This document shows positions 56,031 to 64,000 of a stretch of 64,000 nt of DNA, piece by piece. The position numbers and the translations under genes were made by a program. Positions within the stretch are counted from its first letter, which is position 1. Every line of letters begins with the position of its first letter. The DNA comes from an uncultured Comamonas sp. (lineage in GTDB: Bacteria; Pseudomonadota; Gammaproteobacteria; Burkholderiales; Burkholderiaceae_C): positions 1 through 64,000 of the forward strand of contig CAMZGS010000013.1 of the NCBI GenBank assembly GCA_947306475.1, in the 5' to 3' direction. The notes under the pieces are model-generated. The model was not told the origin of the DNA, ran no database searches, and was given only the letters and a program-made list of their open reading frames with translations.

Positions 56031-59000
56031 ATGGATCGACCACAGCATCACAACCTGGGGATTTCCGGGCGCATTGCCGCCGCTTTTCAGGGGGCACAGA
56101 TCACCCCCCTGCTGGCCCTGCTGGCGCTGCTGCTGGGGCTGTTTGCCGTCTTCGTCACCCCGCGTGAGGAAGAGCCACAGATCGACGTGACCATGGCCAA
56201 CGTCATCGTGCCGTTTCCGGGCGCGTCGGTGGCCGATGTGGAGCAGATGATTGCCACGCCCGCCGAGCAGGTGCTCGCGCAAATGCTGGGCGTGGAGCAT
56301 GTGAGCTCGCTCTCGCGCCCCGGCATGGCGGTGCTGACGGTGCAGTTCCAGGTGGGCGTGCCGCGCACCGAGGCGCTGGTGCGCCTGCACGACACGCTGC
56401 GCAGCAACGCCGACTGGCTGCCGCGCGGCCTGGGGGCTCTGGAGCCCATCATCCGCCCCAAGGGCATCGACGATGTGCCGGCGGTCACGCTGACGCTGTT
56501 CAGCGAGGACCCGGACACCGGCGCCTTTGCCCTGGAGCGCGTGGCGCACAGCATGGAAGTGGAGCTGATGCGCGTGCCCGGTGCCCGCACCGTCACCACC
56601 ATTGGCGGCCCGGGGCGGGCGGTGCGTGTGCAGCTGGATGCGGCGCGCATGGCCGGCAGCGGCATCACGGTGGATGATCTGCGCGCGGCCCTGCAATCGG
56701 CCAACCAGGGGCTGCCTGTGGGCGAGCTGCTGGGGGGCAACCAGTCGGTGACGCTGCACAGCGGGCCGTTCCTGGCCCATGCGCAGGAGGTGGCCGACAT
56801 TCTGGTGGGCACACGCAACGGCAAGCCGGTGCTGCTCAAGGACGTTGCCAGCGTGGAAGACGGGCCGCTGCCGGCGCAGCACTACGTCTGGCACGGCGTG
56901 GTGCAGGATGGTCAGGCCAGGGAATACCCCGCCGTGACCCTGGCCGTGACCAAAAAGGCCGGGGCCAATGCCATCGACGTGGCGCGTGCGGTGACGCAGC
57001 GCGTGCAGCAGCTGCGCAACACCATCCTGCCGGCCGAGGTGCAGGTGACGCAAACGCGCGACTATGGCGCCACGGCCAACGACAAGGCGCAGCAGCTCAT
57101 CCAGAAGCTGCTGTTTGCCACGGCCAGCGTGGTGGCCCTGGTCTTCTTTGCCCTGGGGCGGCGCGAGGCGCTGATCGTGGGCGTTGCCGTGGGCCTGACG
57201 CTGGCGGCCACGCTGTTTGCCTCTTGGGCCTGGGGCTTCACGCTCAACCGGGTGTCGCTGTTTGCGCTGATCTTTTCCATCGGCATCCTGGTGGATGACG
57301 CCATTGTGGTGGTGGAGAACATCCACCGCCACCAGGCGCTGCATCCGGAAAAAACGCTGCTGCAACTCATCCCCGGTGCGGTGGATGAAGTGGGCGGCCC
57401 CACCATCCTGGCCACCTTCACGGTGATTGCCGCGTTGCTGCCCATGGCCTTTGTCAGCGGCCTGATGGGGCCGTACATGGCTCCCATCCCCATCAATGCC
57501 AGCATGGGCATGGTGCTTTCGCTGGCGGTGGCCTTCACCGTCACCCCCTGGCTGGCGCGGCTGTGGATGCAGGGGGGGCATGCTGGCAGTGCTGCACCAC
57601 AGGCGCACACCTCGGGCCTGACGGCCCGGCTGGCCCCCTGGTTCGAGCGCATCTTCACCCCCTTGCTGGATGCGCAGCGCGGCCAGCGCAACCGGCGCCT
57701 GCTTGGTCTGGCGGTGCTGGTGTTGATTGCCCTGTCCATGGCGCTGCCGGTGCTGGGCTGGGTGCAGCTCAAGATGCTGCCCTTTGACAACAAGAGCGAG
57801 TTCCAGGTGGTGGTCGATATGCCTGCCGGCACCCCGCCCGAAGCCACCGCCGCCGTGCTGCACGAGCTGGCCGCGCATCTGGCCACCGTACCGGAGGTGA
57901 CCGACTATCAGGCCTACGCCGGCACGGCCGGGCCGATCAACTTCAACGGCCTGGTGCGACAGTACGACCTGCGCGCCGGTGGCGAGGTGGGCGACATCCA
58001 GGTCAACCTGAAGGACAAAAGCCAGCGCAAGCTGCAAAGCCACGCCATCGCCATGCGCGAGCGCCCTGCCCTGCAAGCCATCGGCGCGCGGCTGGGGGCC
58101 AATGTGAAGGTGGTGGAGGTGCCACCCGGCCCGCCGGTGCTCTCGCCCATCGTGGCAGAAATCTACGGTCCGGATGCCGAAGGCCGCCGCCAGGTGGCAC
58201 TGGCCGTACGCCAGGCACTGGCCCGCACGGCAGGCATTGTCGATCTGGACGACTCCTCCATCGCTGCCGCACCGCGCCAGCTGGTACTGGTTGATCAGCG
58301 CAAGGCGGCGCTGCTGGGTGTGCCACAAAGCGCCATCGTCAGCGCCCTGCACGCCGGCCTGAGCGGCGAAGCCGCCACCTGGCTGCGCGATGCCCACAGC
58401 AAATACCCCACCCCGGTGGTGCTGCAGCTGCCGGCGCAACACCACGGCGATCTGCAGGCGCTGCTGCAACTGCCGGTGCGCACAGCCAGCGGTGACACCG
58501 TGGCCATTCGCGACCTGGTCAACATCACCGACTCGCTGCGCGAGCAGCCCATCTACCACAAGGACCTGCTGCCCGTGAACCTGGTGGTGGCCGACATGGC
58601 GGGCCAGGTCGATAGCCCGCTTTACGGCATGTTTGCCGCCCGGGCGGCGATCGGCCAGATCATTGCCCCCGATGGTGGGCCGCTGCAGGAGTATTTCATC
58701 CAGCAGCCGCAGGACCCCTACCGTGGCTACGCCCTCAAGTGGGATGGCGAGTGGCAGATCACCTATGAGACCTTCCGCGACATGGGCGCCGCCTACGCCG
58801 TGGGGCTGATCCTGATCTACCTGCTGGTGGTGGCGCACTTTGGCTCGTACCTGACGCCGCTCATCATCATGGCGCCCATTGCGCTGACCATCATCGGCGT
58901 CATGCCCGGTCACGCCCTGCTGGGCGCGCAGTACACCGCCACCAGCATGATCGGCATGATTGCGCTGGCCGGCATCATCGTGCGCAACTCCATCCTGCTG

Positions 59001-59291
59001 GTGGACTTCATCCGCCTGCAGGTGCGGGCGGGCGGCCAGTTTGAGCACGCCATCATCGACTCGGCCATCACCCGTGCCCAGCCCATCATGCTCACCGGGC
59101 TGGCGGCCATGCTGGGAGCATTCTTCATTCTGGACGATCCCATCTTCAACGGGCTGGCGATCTCGCTCATCTTCGGCATTGCGGTCTCCACCGTGCTGAC
59201 GCTGGTCGTCATCCCCACCCTGTACTACGTCGCCTACCGCAACCGCCTGGATGCGGTGCGCGGCCAGAGCTCCCAAGGAGATGCCCCATGA
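56031..59291 (+). CDS. RND efflux inner-membrane transporter
   Basis: ACR-type permease: IFSIGILVDDAIVVVENIHRH, GIIVRNSILLVDF. Confidence 0.92.
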   Translation: MDRPQHHNLGISGRIAAAFQGAQITPLLALLALLLGLFAVFVTPREEEPQIDVTMANVIVPFPGASVADVEQMIATPAEQVLAQMLGVEHVSSLSRPGMAVLTVQFQVGVPRTEALVRLHDTLRSNADWLPRGLGALEPIIRPKGIDDVPAVTLTLFSEDPDTGAFALERVAHSMEVELMRVPGARTVTTIGGPGRAVRVQLDAARMAGSGITVDDLRAALQSANQGLPVGELLGGNQSVTLHSGPFLAHAQEVADILVGTRNGKPVLLKDVASVEDGPLPAQHYVWHGVVQDGQAREYPAVTLAVTKKAGANAIDVARAVTQRVQQLRNTILPAEVQVTQTRDYGATANDKAQQLIQKLLFATASVVALVFFALGRREALIVGVAVGLTLAATLFASWAWGFTLNRVSLFALIFSIGILVDDAIVVVENIHRHQALHPEKTLLQLIPGAVDEVGGPTILATFTVIAALLPMAFVSGLMGPYMAPIPINASMGMVLSLAVAFTVTPWLARLWMQGGHAGSAAPQAHTSGLTARLAPWFERIFTPLLDAQRGQRNRRLLGLAVLVLIALSMALPVLGWVQLKMLPFDNKSEFQVVVDMPAGTPPEATAAVLHELAAHLATVPEVTDYQAYAGTAGPINFNGLVRQYDLRAGGEVGDIQVNLKDKSQRKLQSHAIAMRERPALQAIGARLGANVKVVEVPPGPPVLSPIVAEIYGPDAEGRRQVALAVRQALARTAGIVDLDDSSIAAAPRQLVLVDQRKAALLGVPQSAIVSALHAGLSGEAATWLRDAHSKYPTPVVLQLPAQHHGDLQALLQLPVRTASGDTVAIRDLVNITDSLREQPIYHKDLLPVNLVVADMAGQVDSPLYGMFAARAAIGQIIAPDGGPLQEYFIQQPQDPYRGYALKWDGEWQITYETFRDMGAAYAVGLILIYLLVVAHFGSYLTPLIIMAPIALTIIGVMPGHALLGAQYTATSMIGMIALAGIIVRNSILLVDFIRLQVRAGGQFEHAIIDSAITRAQPIMLTGLAAMLGAFFILDDPIFNGLAISLIFGIAVSTVLTLVVIPTLYYVAYRNRLDAVRGQSSQGDAP

Positions 59292-60730
59292 CTACGATAA
59301 AAAGAGCTTTTGGCGCAGGCGTGACAAGGGCTAAAGGCCGATTTGGCTCAAAATTCTTCCGTCTGGCACCGCTGGCTTTCAGCCTGGCGCTGTGGGCCGC
59401 TTCCCCGGCGCAGGCCACGGATTTGCTCCAGGTCTGGCAAGCCGCGCAGCACCATGATCGCACCCTGCTGGCGGCCCAGGCAGCGCATGGCACGGCCCAG
59501 CCGCAGCGTGCCCAGGCACGTGCCCTGTGGCGCCCCAGCGTGGGCCTGCAGGCCAGCGCCGGACGGGGCTATGGCCAGACACACATGCAAGGGGCCCAGT
59601 TCAGCGCCCCGGGCATGGGCACCCACGACGGGGTGGACTTCGGCACCTCCGTCACCCACGGCCACGTCACCCAGGTGGGGGTGCAGGCCGTCCAGCCGCT
59701 GATCGATCCACAGCGCCGCGCCCGGCAGCAGCAATTGCGGCTGAGCGCCGACATGGGCGATCTGCAATGGCAGGCGGCCCGGCAGGCGGCCATGCTGCGT
59801 GTTGTCGAGCAATACCTGGATCTGGCCGTGGCGCAAGAGGCGCTGCAGGTGCTGGAGCAGCAACTGCAGGCCGTGGACCGCGCCCTGGCCGAGGCCCAGG
59901 AGCGCTTCGATCTGGGAGCGGCCCCGATCACGGCGGTGCACGAGGCCCGCGCCCACCAGGCCCAGCTGCAGGCCCGCCACCTGGCCGCCCAGGCCGATCT
60001 GCAGGTGCAGCAGCGCAAGCTGCAGGACAGCACCGGGCTGCCAGCCAACGCGCTGCAGCCGCGCCTGCCCGGCAACGTCGCCGCGCAAGGCCTGGCGCTG
60101 GAGCTGTGGCAGGAGCGCGCGGCAGCGCAGAACTTCAGCATCCGCCTGCAGCAGCTGGCCACCGATGTGGCACAGGCCGAAGCCGACAGGCAACGCGCCA
60201 GCGCTGCCGCACGGGTGGACATCGTGGCCCAGGCCCAGCAGCAGCGCCTCTCGGGCCGGGGCGACTACAGCCAGCATGCCCGCAACAAGGAGACCCAGGC
60301 CGCCATCGGCGTGCAGCTGACCGTGCCGCTGTACACCGGCGGCTACCGCTCGGCCCGGGAGCAGGAAGCCGTGGCGCAGTGGCAGGCTGCCCTGGCGCAG
60401 CTGGAGGCCACCCGACAGCAGGTGGCCCAGCAGGTGCATGCCGCCTGGCTGGGTGAGCAGACCGGTGCCCGACAGGTGCAGGCGCTGGAAGCGGCCCTGC
60501 AGGCCAGTGCCGCACGGCAGGATGCCACGCGCACCGGTCATGCGGTGGGCCACCGCACCGTGCTGGATGTGCTGCAGGCCGACAGCGAGCACGCCAACAC
60601 CCAGCTGGCCCTGGCCCAGGCACGCAGCCGCCTGCTGCTGGCTCAGCTGCAACTGGCGCAACTGGCCGGGGCACTGGATGAGAGCGCCCTGCACCAGGCC
60701 AACCGGCAGCTGCTGGCCAAAAGCCATTAA
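59288..60730 (+). CDS. TolC-family outer membrane efflux protein
   Basis: Signal peptide LAFSLALWAASPAQA, OEP repeats. Confidence 0.88.
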   Translation: MTTIKRAFGAGVTRAKGRFGSKFFRLAPLAFSLALWAASPAQATDLLQVWQAAQHHDRTLLAAQAAHGTAQPQRAQARALWRPSVGLQASAGRGYGQTHMQGAQFSAPGMGTHDGVDFGTSVTHGHVTQVGVQAVQPLIDPQRRARQQQLRLSADMGDLQWQAARQAAMLRVVEQYLDLAVAQEALQVLEQQLQAVDRALAEAQERFDLGAAPITAVHEARAHQAQLQARHLAAQADLQVQQRKLQDSTGLPANALQPRLPGNVAAQGLALELWQERAAAQNFSIRLQQLATDVAQAEADRQRASAAARVDIVAQAQQQRLSGRGDYSQHARNKETQAAIGVQLTVPLYTGGYRSAREQEAVAQWQAALAQLEATRQQVAQQVHAAWLGEQTGARQVQALEAALQASAARQDATRTGHAVGHRTVLDVLQADSEHANTQLALAQARSRLLLAQLQLAQLAGALDESALHQANRQLLAKSH

Positions 60731-60734
60731 AAAC

Positions 60735-60780
60735 CATAGCTGCAAGCGCTTGTGTATAAAGCGCTTGAGCCGTATTTTTA
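60735..60780. repeat. Dispersed palindromic element, half-copy F
   Basis: atagctgcaagcgcttgtgtataaagcgcttgagccgtattttta. Confidence 0.6.
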
Positions 60781-60810
60781 TCTTAAACCCTCAATACAAG
60801 GAGCATCACC

Positions 60811-61020
60811 ATGACCTCTTGGCAAATCGTGCGTTTGTTTGCCGGCACCTTCATTCTTCTGTCCCTGGCGCTGGGCATTCCCGGCAGTCCGGTGTTCGTC
60901 AGCGAATGGTTCCTGGCCTTCACGGCCTTTGTGGGGGCCAATCTGCTGCAAAGCGGCCTGACGAAGTGGTGCCTGCTGGAGAGCATTCTGCGCAAGCTGG
61001 GCGTCACGCCAGGCTGCTGA
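60811..61020 (+). CDS. DUF2892/YgaP-like small membrane protein
   Basis: IVRLFAGTFILLSLALGIPGSPVFVSEWFLAFTAFVGANLLQSGLTKWC. Confidence 0.8.
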   Translation: MTSWQIVRLFAGTFILLSLALGIPGSPVFVSEWFLAFTAFVGANLLQSGLTKWCLLESILRKLGVTPGC

Positions 61021-61050
61021 TACCGGGCGTGACGGGCTGGTCGGCGTGTC

Positions 61051-62613
61051 TTACGGCACGTAATTGACCCAGGAAGAGTTCTTGCCCGAGCGCATCAGGT
61101 AGTTGCCCTGGGGGGGGCGCATCATCACCACGTCGGCGTTTTCCGAGACGAAGTCCGTGGCCTGCAGCTGCTGCAAGCGCTGCTCCAGCGAGGGCGAGCC
61201 GGCATTGAGCGGACTGTCCCGCAGCAGGTCCAGCACCAGGGCGTTGACGCCGTAGTAGCTCACCGGGGTGTTGTTGACGATGGTCGAGCCCGTGCCCGCA
61301 CCGGGCATGCCAATGAGCTTCATGCCCACCGGCACCAGGGTGATGCGCGGGTTGGGAATCTCGCGCATCCCGGAGATCTGGAAGCGGTCGCCCCGCAGGG
61401 CGGCGCCGTGCTCGGGGATGAGCAGCAGCAGCACCGGGCGGCCGGTGCTTTCCAGCTCGGAGATGAACTGATCAAAGTCGGCCAGCAGTTTGCTCAGGCG
61501 TGGCTTGTAGGTATCCAGGCTGGAGCGCGAGGCAATGCCTTCCACATGGTTGCCGTCGTGCAGCGAAACCGTGTTGTAGTACAGCGCTGCGGGCTGCGAG
61601 CCCTGGCTCTGGCGCTGTTGCCACCAGCGGCGCAGCAGGGCAATGTCGGAAAAGATCGGCGAGCCGTCGAAATTGCGCATGGCAATGGGCGCATTGCTTG
61701 GCAGCTCCAGGCGCCCGGCCATGCCGGCGCGCGCTTCCAGCATCCTGGCAAATTCATCGAACTTGCCGTCGTGGTTGAGCAGCCCCTGGACCTTGTAGCC
61801 CAGCTGCTCCAGGCTGGGGAACAGGTAGCAGGCCGGGTCAACGCCTTCGTACAGATCTTGGTGCGAGGTCTGGCCGCAGGAGCCACGCGTCAGCCGCAGC
61901 GCCGCCGGGCCGCTGTAGCTGGCCGCGCTGTTGAACTGGGTGAAGACCACATCGAAGCGCCGAAACAGGGGGTGGTCGCGCAGACCGACAAACTCCAGGT
62001 CGTCCCAGGAGAGCGAGCACACCTGCAGCACAACGATGTCAAACGGCGGGGTGGCCCCGCCCAGCGAGAACGAGAGCTTGCGCTGCGCCTCATTAGCGTA
62101 GAACGCCTGCAGCTGCGCATCGGGCGTCTGGGCGGTGGCCGCCCCACCCTCCTGGCCAGGCACCGGCGCCCCCACGGACACTGGCACGGATTCCACCGGA
62201 GAAGCAAGCAGCGCCGCCGAGATGGGGACGCTGAAAATGCCGGCAAACGCCAGCGGGGTGAACCGAATGCGTCGTGCCAGCAGCAGGTACAGCACAAACA
62301 CGGCCAGCCCACCCAGCAGGGCGCGCCCATCAACCACGCGGCCCAGCAGCTCCATGAGGTAGTCCAGCCGGAAGTTGGCCAGTGACGAGACTTGGGAGAG
62401 CACGCGCTCCAGCGAGGGCAGGAAGGAGTCGTAGTACAGCAGCCCCAGCGCCAGGGGCCAGGCCAGCCAGGCACGCACGGTCTGCAGCCGGCCAGGGGCC
62501 AGCGGCCACAGCAAAAAGAGGGCCAGCAGCAGGTTTTCGCGCCAGTGGAAATTCAACCGGTCGCTGTAAAACAGGGCCAGCTTGGCAAAAAAGTAGAAGC
62601 TCCAGTGCCGCAT
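61051..62613 (-). CDS. bcsG: Cellulose biosynthesis protein BcsG
   Basis: TM N-terminus plus alkaline-phosphatase-like domain; next to bcsA. Confidence 0.85.
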   Translation of the reverse strand: MRHWSFYFFAKLALFYSDRLNFHWRENLLLALFLLWPLAPGRLQTVRAWLAWPLALGLLYYDSFLPSLERVLSQVSSLANFRLDYLMELLGRVVDGRALLGGLAVFVLYLLLARRIRFTPLAFAGIFSVPISAALLASPVESVPVSVGAPVPGQEGGAATAQTPDAQLQAFYANEAQRKLSFSLGGATPPFDIVVLQVCSLSWDDLEFVGLRDHPLFRRFDVVFTQFNSAASYSGPAALRLTRGSCGQTSHQDLYEGVDPACYLFPSLEQLGYKVQGLLNHDGKFDEFARMLEARAGMAGRLELPSNAPIAMRNFDGSPIFSDIALLRRWWQQRQSQGSQPAALYYNTVSLHDGNHVEGIASRSSLDTYKPRLSKLLADFDQFISELESTGRPVLLLLIPEHGAALRGDRFQISGMREIPNPRITLVPVGMKLIGMPGAGTGSTIVNNTPVSYYGVNALVLDLLRDSPLNAGSPSLEQRLQQLQATDFVSENADVVMMRPPQGNYLMRSGKNSSWVNYVP

Positions 62614-62618
62614 GGGTG

Positions 62619-64000
62619 TCAGGATGGGTAGGAGGCGGCATTGCGCCTTTTGAAGGTGTGCTCACGCCAGCGTTGCTGCAGCGCCTGCCACAGGGTGCGA
62701 TAGCCTGTCAGGCCCAGCTGCACGATTTCCTGCAGCCCCAGAAGGGGACGATCGTCCGCCTGTTCGGTATTCCAGCTCGTCCAGGAGTCGGGGCGGGCAA
62801 AGGTGCACTGCACCAGTGCAATCTGCTCGTCGCGCGAGAGCTCGTTGAACTGCAGCCCCAGCGTTCCGTGCCCGTGGTCCAGCACCACTGTGGCGGGAAA
62901 GGCGTGTTCGCAGTCGTCCCACCACAGCCCTACGTGCACGGGTGTGTTCATCGGCAACGGCTGCCAGTTGACGGTATCGAGCTGCTGCAGCCGCAGGCCC
63001 AGCCCGCTCATGGAGTAATCGGTGCAGGTGGCACGCAGCGCCCGGCCATCTTCCAGGTACAACGTCGCCGGCAGGGACGCGGCCACCCGGTGCATGCGCC
63101 GCACCTGCCGGGACTCTGCCGCCACGCCGATGGCCGCGCCCAGCATGCACAGACTGTAGGTGGTCCAGATCAGGTTCATCAGTACGGTGGCCGTCTCATC
63201 GGTGTTCCACCAGAACAGGCGCACGATGCCAAAGACAAACGCCGCCATGTTCAGCAGCACCAGCACCGTGTAGGGCAAGGAGGTGGACCAGTCGAAGTAC
63301 GAGCGCTCCACCAGCCCCCCTTTGGCGGTGACGTTGAACTTGCCCAGCTTGGGGTTGACCATGGCCAGCGTGGTGGGCAAGGCGACGTACCAGGCCAGCA
63401 CGGTCTCATAGACCTCGGCCCAGAAGGTGTGACGGAACTTGCCCTGGATGTGCGTGTTGGCAATGCTCGACTGCAGGATGTAGGGCAGCACGTACAGCGC
63501 CAGCAGGGCCGCGTGTGCGTGGATGATGTAGATGTGGAAGAAAAGGTAGGCCATGGGCGCGGTGAGAAACACCAGGCGTGGCAGGCCAAAGAAGAAGTGC
63601 AGCATGGCATTGCTGTAGCAGATGCGCTGCCACAGCGTCAGCCCCTTGCCGAGCAGGGGGTTGTCCGTGCGGAAGATCTGCGCCATGCCGCGCGCCCAGC
63701 GGATGCGCTGGCCCACGTGGGCGGACAGACTCTCGGTGGCCAGGCCGGCCGCCTGGGCCAGATTGATGTAGGCGGTGCTGTAGCCGCGCCGGTGCAGCTT
63801 GAGTGCGGTGTGCGCGTCCTCGGTCACCGTCTCCGCGGCAATACCGCCCACTTCCATCAGTGGCCCACGGCGAATGACGGCGCAGGAGCCGCAGAAGAAG
63901 GTGGCATTCCAGAAGTCGTTGCCATCCTGCACCAGCCCGTAGAACAGCGCGCCCTCGTTGGGCACGCGCCGGAAGGTGCCCAGATTGCGCTCGAATGGAT
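62619..64000 (-). CDS. bcsA: Cellulose synthase catalytic subunit, partial
   Basis: GT2 core (TEDAHTALKLHRRGYSTAYI, QRIRWARGMAQI), PilZ region (DYSMSGLGLRL); N-terminus beyond right edge. Confidence 0.92.
   Translation of the reverse strand, partial: PFERNLGTFRRVPNEGALFYGLVQDGNDFWNATFFCGSCAVIRRGPLMEVGGIAAETVTEDAHTALKLHRRGYSTAYINLAQAAGLATESLSAHVGQRIRWARGMAQIFRTDNPLLGKGLTLWQRICYSNAMLHFFFGLPRLVFLTAPMAYLFFHIYIIHAHAALLALYVLPYILQSSIANTHIQGKFRHTFWAEVYETVLAWYVALPTTLAMVNPKLGKFNVTAKGGLVERSYFDWSTSLPYTVLVLLNMAAFVFGIVRLFWWNTDETATVLMNLIWTTYSLCMLGAAIGVAAESRQVRRMHRVAASLPATLYLEDGRALRATCTDYSMSGLGLRLQQLDTVNWQPLPMNTPVHVGLWWDDCEHAFPATVVLDHGHGTLGLQFNELSRDEQIALVQCTFARPDSWTSWNTEQADDRPLLGLQEIVQLGLTGYRTLWQALQQRWREHTFKRRNAASYPS

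Noticed and set aside
55965-59276. 1103-aa minus-strand ORF opposite the RND transporter
   Set aside because: His/Gln/Gly-rich antisense artefact; the plus strand is an unmistakable RND permease

Overview
The window has two parts. (1) ~1-27.89 kb is most of a temperate prophage; its left end lies outside the window. Its tyrosine integrase (26709-27734) sits beside a 3' tRNA-Leu(CAA) fragment (~27829-27886) that looks like the attR scar. (2) ~27.9-64 kb is GC-rich chromosome, probably Betaproteobacteria/Comamonadaceae-like judging by gene content: initiator tRNA-Met, argA, nrdAB, an RRM protein, tRNA-Pro, a GGDEF/EAL protein, norCBQD, maf-rlmH-rsfS, hemF, purD, a YebC-family gene, a HerA-like ATPase, pcm, rhodanese, TolC, a KfrA-like/recombinase pair, an ArsR-RND efflux cluster and bcsG-bcsA. 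The main candidates for undescribed biology are all in the prophage: (a) a ~700-nt ORF-poor, strongly structured leader (~16.17-16.88 kb) behind a repressor-type promoter; (b) a translationally coupled operon in which a CI-like repressor is followed by a minimal nucleotidyltransferase-like protein, two unknown proteins and a RelE/ParE-like protein (10.5-13.2 kb); (c) a self-contained accessory cassette (2.7-5.3 kb) with a small RHH-type regulator, three matching 20-bp operator-like palindromes and a perfect 15-bp hairpin inside a gene; (d) twin early promoters carrying the same operator at the same position. A dispersed palindromic element with covarying arms occurs about six times. All calls come from reading sequence and supplied translations; no database search was run.
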